Assembly: GCA_038880555.1 (NCBI GenBank)
Contig: JAVZRN010000002.1
Coordinates: 159,264-223,263 of the forward strand
DNA length: 64,000 nt
Direction of reading: 5' to 3'
From: Candidatus Bathyarchaeia archaeon
GTDB taxonomy: Archaea; Thermoproteota; Bathyarchaeia; Bathyarchaeales; Bathycorpusculaceae
In this document: positions 60,405 through 64,000 of the stretch, one piece after another
Position numbering within the stretch: the stretch's first letter is position 1
How the letters are laid out: the number at the start of each line of letters is the position of its first letter
Notes under the pieces: generated by a model
Told to the model about the DNA's origin: nothing
What the model saw: the letters and a program-made list of their open reading frames with translations, nothing else
Database searches by the model: none
Program-made: the position numbers and the translations under genes

Positions 60405-61193
60405 TCACATTCGAACTGTTGCCAAGATTAGGATCGCGCCGAGCAGCACTTTTAGAACGTCCTTTTCCACAACTCTCGCGTAGGACGCGCCTATAAAAGC
60501 ACCCAGTACCGAGCCTACGCCCATGGCGACTGCTATTATGGTGGCTTTTCTGTTCATGTGCCCCATGTTCTGATGCTTCAAAAAGCCAGAAGCCACGGTC
60601 GGTATGGAAACGAGGAGGCTTGCCGTTCCAGCCGCAACTATGTCTAGGCTAAAAATGTATATTAGGGCTGGAATTCTGAACTCGCCGCCAGCAACCCCCA
60701 GGGTTCCAGAAATAATACCTATCAGCAAGCCAGTTAGGGCTGCTAGGAGGGTTTCCTCAATAAAACCAAGAGTTATGGTTAAGGTGAATGGCGTTTGAAT
60801 GAAAGGTTCAAGCCCGATTTTCAAGCCAACAATTATGAGGAAGGCTGCCAAGAGCCTTTTCAATGGTTTTTCTGGAATCTTGTCGGTTAAAAGCGCCCCG
60901 AAATAGGCTCCGACAATTGACGTTGTGGACATGATTATGGCTATGTTAATGCTATGCCCATTTAGCAAGCCCAGCTGGAAGCGCCTAAAAAACGAGACCA
61001 CAACCGTCAGTAAGCCGACAAGTAGGTTTACGGCTATGGCTGTCACCACTGGAAGCCCAATAACGTAAAGCAGTATCGGCGTTCTAAACTCGCCCCCACC
61101 AACACCTATCAATCCAGCGGCTGCTCCGAGAAGGATGCCGAAGACGAGGGCTGCCGAAATTTTACCAGCAGATAATGGAGTATCTTCCTTTAT
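60405..61193 (-). CDS. TSUP (TauE/SafE) sulfite/anion exporter-like membrane protein, ATA start inferred
   Basis: A membrane protein of 262 residues if it begins at ATA 61193, or 235 if at TTG 61112. It has the duplicated TSUP core (GLIGVGGGEFRTP and again GTLGVAGGEFRIP) and eight or so helices. With TTG 61112 the first helix would be cut off. A strong GAGGAGG (61209-61203) stands nine bases before ATA, giving an N-terminus that fits the family; no ATG, GTG or TTG is in frame between the two. Thus either ATA is used as start or it is a mutated ATG. The substrate, possibly sulfite or an organosulfonate, is unknown. Confidence 0.85.
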   Translation of the reverse strand: MKEDTPLSAGKISAALVFGILLGAAAGLIGVGGGEFRTPILLYVIGLPVVTAIAVNLLVGLLTVVVSFFRRFQLGLLNGHSINIAIIMSTTSIVGAYFGALLTDKIPEKPLKRLLAAFLIIVGLKIGLEPFIQTPFTLTITLGFIEETLLAALTGLLIGIISGTLGVAGGEFRIPALIYIFSLDIVAAGTASLLVSIPTVASGFLKHQNMGHMNRKATIIAVAMGVGSVLGAFIGASYARVVEKDVLKVLLGAILILATVRM

Positions 61194-61238
61194 GGCTTGT
61201 TGCCTCCTCGTTGTGCTTTCGTATTCACATCGAATAAA

Positions 61239-61248
61239 CTTATAAACC
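61239..61248 (+). promoter_or_regulatory. Putative TATA box for the ModE-like regulator
   Basis: CTTATAAACC lies about 30 bases before ATG 61274, the spacing of leaderless archaeal transcripts. It supports the ATG over GTG 61253. Confidence 0.45.
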
Positions 61249-61273
61249 TAACGTGGCAAATACCAAAAACAAA

Positions 61274-61612
61274 ATGCAAAACCAGACAAAACACAAACCA
61301 TCCTTCAAAATATGGCTGGAACATCATGGAAAACCACTAATAGGCAAGGGCGGAGCCCAAATCCTAGAACAAATAGAAAAAGAGCACTCCATATCAAAGG
61401 CTGCCAAAAAGCTTGGTATGTCTTATCGTTACGTTTGGAGCTACATAAAAAGGGTTGAGAAATCGCTTGGCAAGCCTATACTTGAAACTTATAGGGGAGG
61501 CCGAAAGGGCGGAGGCGGCGCAGAACTCACAAGTTTTGGTAAGGCGCTTCTAGAAGAGTATAGGCGTGTGGAAAGTCTACTAAACAAGGCGCTTGCAAAA
61601 GCCGAACAATAA
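61274..61612 (+). CDS. ModE-like/LysR-type HTH regulator
   Basis: A 112-residue DNA-binding protein from ATG 61274, supported by the TATA box; GTG 61253 is the longer alternative. The core HTH is SISKAAKKLGMSYRYVWSYIKRVEK, then GGRKGGGGAELTSFGKALLEEY, the pattern of the N-terminal domain of ModE, the molybdate regulator. No molybdate-binding domain is attached, as in several archaeal relatives. A divergent TSUP transporter shares the intergenic region, so it may be its target. Confidence 0.9.
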   Translation: MQNQTKHKPSFKIWLEHHGKPLIGKGGAQILEQIEKEHSISKAAKKLGMSYRYVWSYIKRVEKSLGKPILETYRGGRKGGGGAELTSFGKALLEEYRRVESLLNKALAKAEQ

Positions 61613-61626
61613 AAGAGCTTATTTGC

Positions 61627-62178
61627 TTATTCTACTACGTATCTGTAGGCTACGTGTTCGCCTGCTGTGGGGCTTTTTCGTATTATTCGCAGAATATCGC
61701 CTGGTTTTGCTCCTATGGCTTTTGCTGCTGGGTCTGAAGCTTTTATTTGGGGTAGCTGGTATGGCTTAACTCTGTATTGGGCTAGGACTTTTTCGCGTTC
61801 TTCCGGCGTTAAAATTTCATGTTTTGGCACGAGTTGGTGTTCGAAGATGTCGAAGACTGGGAAGGTTTTCGGTAGAAGCTCTATGTGTTTTTTCTTTGCT
61901 GTTTGTTTTGCGGCGTTGGTGTAGCGTCCGCTTGCTATTAGGATTCCGTGTTCTATTTCGGCTTCTTTCATGGCTTTTGCCATGCGGTTTACGGTTAGTA
62001 TGCCAACGGTTTCTTCTGGAACACACCAGATTAGGATTTTCTTTTTCTCCTCTTTTGGGGCTTCAACGATGTAGCTTGCTACTTCTTTAACTTTTTCCTT
62101 CTTAACGAGTTTGTAGCCCCTAAGCTTGATTAGAATTTTCGCTTTACGTTCTTCTAAGGTTTCCTCTTCAACACTCAA
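61627..62178 (-). CDS. rpoH: RNA polymerase subunit H with RPB5-like N-terminal domain
   Basis: A 183-residue protein. Archaeal RpoH is normally about 80 residues; residues 105-183 are this domain ([43 protein letters not shown]). The preceding 105 residues are colinear with the jaw domain of eukaryotic RPB5: [11 protein letters not shown], then [18 protein letters not shown] (human VGIKTIKTYCQRMQEENI, from memory), [15 protein letters not shown] and [14 protein letters not shown]. It lies 26 kb from rpoB instead of in front of it. TTG 62178 is the start, with TTAAGGT upstream. The polymerase here would carry a fuller eukaryote-like jaw. Confidence 0.9.
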   Translation of the reverse strand: MSVEEETLEERKAKILIKLRGYKLVKKEKVKEVASYIVEAPKEEKKKILIWCVPEETVGILTVNRMAKAMKEAEIEHGILIASGRYTNAAKQTAKKKHIELLPKTFPVFDIFEHQLVPKHEILTPEEREKVLAQYRVKPYQLPQIKASDPAAKAIGAKPGDILRIIRKSPTAGEHVAYRYVVE

Positions 62179-62314
62179 ACCTTAAACCTCATGTGTCTGA
62201 ATCTGGCATTCGAATCCTACATGGCATTAGACCTTTAAACTTTGCGCTTTGCCAAAGCTTAAAACCAAGCCTAGCATATTTAATTGTTCTAGGCTGGATG
62301 AGAGGTGTCGGGAG

Positions 62315-63763
62315 ATGACTGTTGATTTTGGAAGGTTAGCCCTTGAAGAGGCTAGCAAGCAAGGCGCATCCTACGCCGACGTTAGGATCAGCGAAATCCT
62401 AAATGAAAACTTGACGGTTAAGAACGGTGAGCCGGAAACCATAGCCTATTCGCAGGTGCGCGGTTTCGGCGTAAGAGTCATCGTTGACGGCGCTTGGGGT
62501 TTTGCCGGTTCAGTGGACGTAACCAAAGATGAGATTAGGCGTTGTGTTGAGAAGGCTGTTAGCATAGCAAAAGCCAGTGCCATGCTCAAGAAGAGGGACG
62601 TAACCCTTGTAAAGGAGAAGGTTTACCGCGAGAAGTATGCTACAGGCTTCAACAAGGACCCCTTCAAAGTGCCGTTAGAGGAAAAGCTGAAGGTTCTTGT
62701 TGAGGCTAGCCGCTTCTTGAAGGATTTTTCGCCGCTGGTGAATGTTTCCTACGCCCATTATCGGGGTTACCGTGAAAACAAGCTTTTCATGAGCAGTGAA
62801 GGCGCAGAAATAAGCCAACAAATAACATGGTGTGGCGGCGGAATATCAGCCATAGCTGTTAAAGGATCAGAAGTCCAAGTGAGGTCTTATCCATCTGCTT
62901 TCCGCGGCGACTTTGCCACCAGTGGCTACGAGTTTTTCGAGTCTCTAGCCTTAATGGATCATGCAAAAACTGTTGGGGAGGAGCTTATCCAACTTTTTGA
63001 GGCTGAGATGTGCCCTTCTGGTGAGATGGACTTGATTTTGTGCGGAGACCAGTTGGCTTTACAGATTCACGAGAGTTGTGGACACCCCACAGAGCTTGAC
63101 CGTGTTTTGGGAACAGAGGCGGATTATGCTGGGACAAGCTTTCTAACGCCTGAAAAGCTTGGAAGATTCCGTTATGGCTCTGAAAAGGTGAATATTGTTG
63201 CTGACGCCACTGTGCCGCTGGGGCTTGGAACCTTCGGCTTCGACGATGAGGGAACAAAAGCCAAAAAGGTTTACCTTATAAGAAGGGGAATTTTCGTCGG
63301 CTATCAGAGTTCGCGGGAGACGGCTGCCCAGCTTGGGCTTAAGGAGAGCAGCGGAGGCATGAGGGCTGACTCGCCCTTGGCTTTACCCCTAATACGCATG
63401 ACCAACATTAATTTGCTTCCAGGCGACTACAAGGCTGAAGAGATAATTGAGGATACTCGCAGGGGCGTTTTGATGATGACCAATCGCTCGTGGAGCATAG
63501 ATGATAAGCGAATAAACTTCCAGTTTGGCACGGAAATAGGCTGGCTGATAAAGAATGGAAGCCGTGAGAAGATGGTTAAGAACCCGACTTATATGGGTGT
63601 GACGCCCCAGTTTTGGGGTTCATGCGACGCCGTAAGCAAAGACGACTGGAAGATGTGGGGTACGCCAAACTGTGGCAAGGGCGTGCCTGGACAAGTCATG
63701 TATGTTGGACATGGATGCGGCACTGCCCGCTTCAGAAAAGTCCGTGTTGGATTAATAAGGTGA
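62315..63763 (+). CDS. tldD: TldD-family metalloprotease
   Basis: A 482-residue protease of the TldD family, which with TldE degrades unfolded peptides and processes modified peptides. ATG 62315 has GAGGTGTCGGGAG upstream; the frame from 62249 would add an unlikely 22 residues. The metal-binding HExxxH motif is HESCGH (His252, Glu253, His257), with a Cys further on in GSCDAV and a GHGCGTARF ending. It directly precedes tldE, 16 bases after. Confidence 0.95.
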   Translation: MTVDFGRLALEEASKQGASYADVRISEILNENLTVKNGEPETIAYSQVRGFGVRVIVDGAWGFAGSVDVTKDEIRRCVEKAVSIAKASAMLKKRDVTLVKEKVYREKYATGFNKDPFKVPLEEKLKVLVEASRFLKDFSPLVNVSYAHYRGYRENKLFMSSEGAEISQQITWCGGGISAIAVKGSEVQVRSYPSAFRGDFATSGYEFFESLALMDHAKTVGEELIQLFEAEMCPSGEMDLILCGDQLALQIHESCGHPTELDRVLGTEADYAGTSFLTPEKLGRFRYGSEKVNIVADATVPLGLGTFGFDDEGTKAKKVYLIRRGIFVGYQSSRETAAQLGLKESSGGMRADSPLALPLIRMTNINLLPGDYKAEEIIEDTRRGVLMMTNRSWSIDDKRINFQFGTEIGWLIKNGSREKMVKNPTYMGVTPQFWGSCDAVSKDDWKMWGTPNCGKGVPGQVMYVGHGCGTARFRKVRVGLIR

Positions 63764-63779
63764 GAGGCGGGGATGGCGG

Positions 63780-64000
63780 GTGGATGTTGAAAGGTTGAGG
63801 GAAATAGCCGAAAAAACCATTGAGTACGCCATGAAACAGAAGGTTAGCCAAGCCCAAGCCGTGGCGTTTATGGTTGACAACTCTTTAACGCGTTTTGCAA
63901 ACTCTCAAATTCACCAGAACCTATCCCAAAAGATGGGCGGGGTATCCGTCAAGGTTGTTTTAGACCAGCGGATAAGCACTGTTCAAGCTAACACGTTTGA
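63780..64000 (+). CDS. tldE: TldE-family metalloprotease partner (3' partial)
   Basis: The frame opens at GTG 63780, behind GAGGCGGGG, and runs off the window after 73 codons. The start VDVERLREIAEKTIEYAMKQ with FMVDNSLTRFANSQIHQN is the N-terminal pattern shared by TldD and TldE. The gene follows tldD closely; TldE lacks the metal motif but forms the heterodimer. Confidence 0.88.
   Translation, partial: MDVERLREIAEKTIEYAMKQKVSQAQAVAFMVDNSLTRFANSQIHQNLSQKMGGVSVKVVLDQRISTVQANTF

Noticed and set aside
62185..62225. CATTCGAATCC resembling a tRNA T-loop
   Set aside because: The T-stem does not pair and the base before TTC is not G; no other tRNA arms were found.
1..64000. CRISPR array, rRNA operon or complete insertion sequence
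   Set aside because: No regularly spaced repeats, no conserved rRNA segments and no intact transposase were seen on reading both strands.

Overview
The window comes from an archaeon, most likely an uncultured member of the TACK group close to Bathyarchaeia. This placement is an inference from content: an archaeal RNA polymerase operon (rpoB, rpoA, L30e, archaeal NusA), a tRNA-Leu with an encoded CCA and a 37/38 intron, Trm14, archaeal-type thiolases with DUF35 partners, TATA-like boxes, and many TTG or GTG starts behind clear Shine-Dalgarno sites. No ribosomal RNA, CRISPR array, complete insertion sequence or prophage was seen.

Region 1 (1-18.5 kb) is a surface and uptake locus. A dipeptide/oligopeptide-type ABC transporter (binding protein, DppB, C, D, F) is followed by a run of large secreted proteins built from cohesin, dockerin, PKD, CARDB and InlB-like repeat domains. 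Remarkably, the transporter's own binding protein ends in a dockerin, so uptake and a cohesin-based surface assembly may be physically linked.

Region 2 (18.5-28.2 kb) holds a membrane-anchored protein that may have a caspase fold, an Lrp regulator with a DUF5752 protein, several small conserved genes (DUF2148, thioredoxin with a 46-residue membrane partner, DUF1893, MBL hydrolase, FmdE-domain protein, ECF S-like membrane protein) divergent from nikR, then nadA, trm14 and the intron-containing tRNA-Leu.

Region 3 (28.5-45.4 kb) is information processing. RNA polymerase B and A are each one uninterrupted chain (A is not split into A' and A''), followed by L30e and NusA. Next comes a minus-strand operon of three genes: an SMC5/6-like ATPase lacking room for a hinge, a possible kleisin, and a tandem winged-helix protein resembling Nse3/MAGE. 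A membrane protein, coiled-coil protein and SPFH-zinc-ribbon operon follows.

Region 4 (45.4-58 kb) is acyl-CoA metabolism: methylmalonyl-CoA mutase (two subunits), MeaB, cobalamin adenosyltransferase, a methionine gamma-lyase/cystathionine synthase-like enzyme, then three thiolase-family proteins with three DUF35 partners. Two of the thiolases have lost catalytic residues.

Region 5 (58-64 kb) has a HEPN/MNT pair with a frameshifted HEPN, a HAD phosphatase, a nitroreductase, a TSUP transporter that appears to start at ATA, a ModE-like regulator, RNA polymerase subunit H with an N-terminal domain resembling eukaryotic RPB5, and tldD with the start of tldE. The strongest candidates for new biology are the RPB5-like RpoH, the SMC5/6-Nse3-like operon, and the cohesin/dockerin system tied to an ABC transporter.
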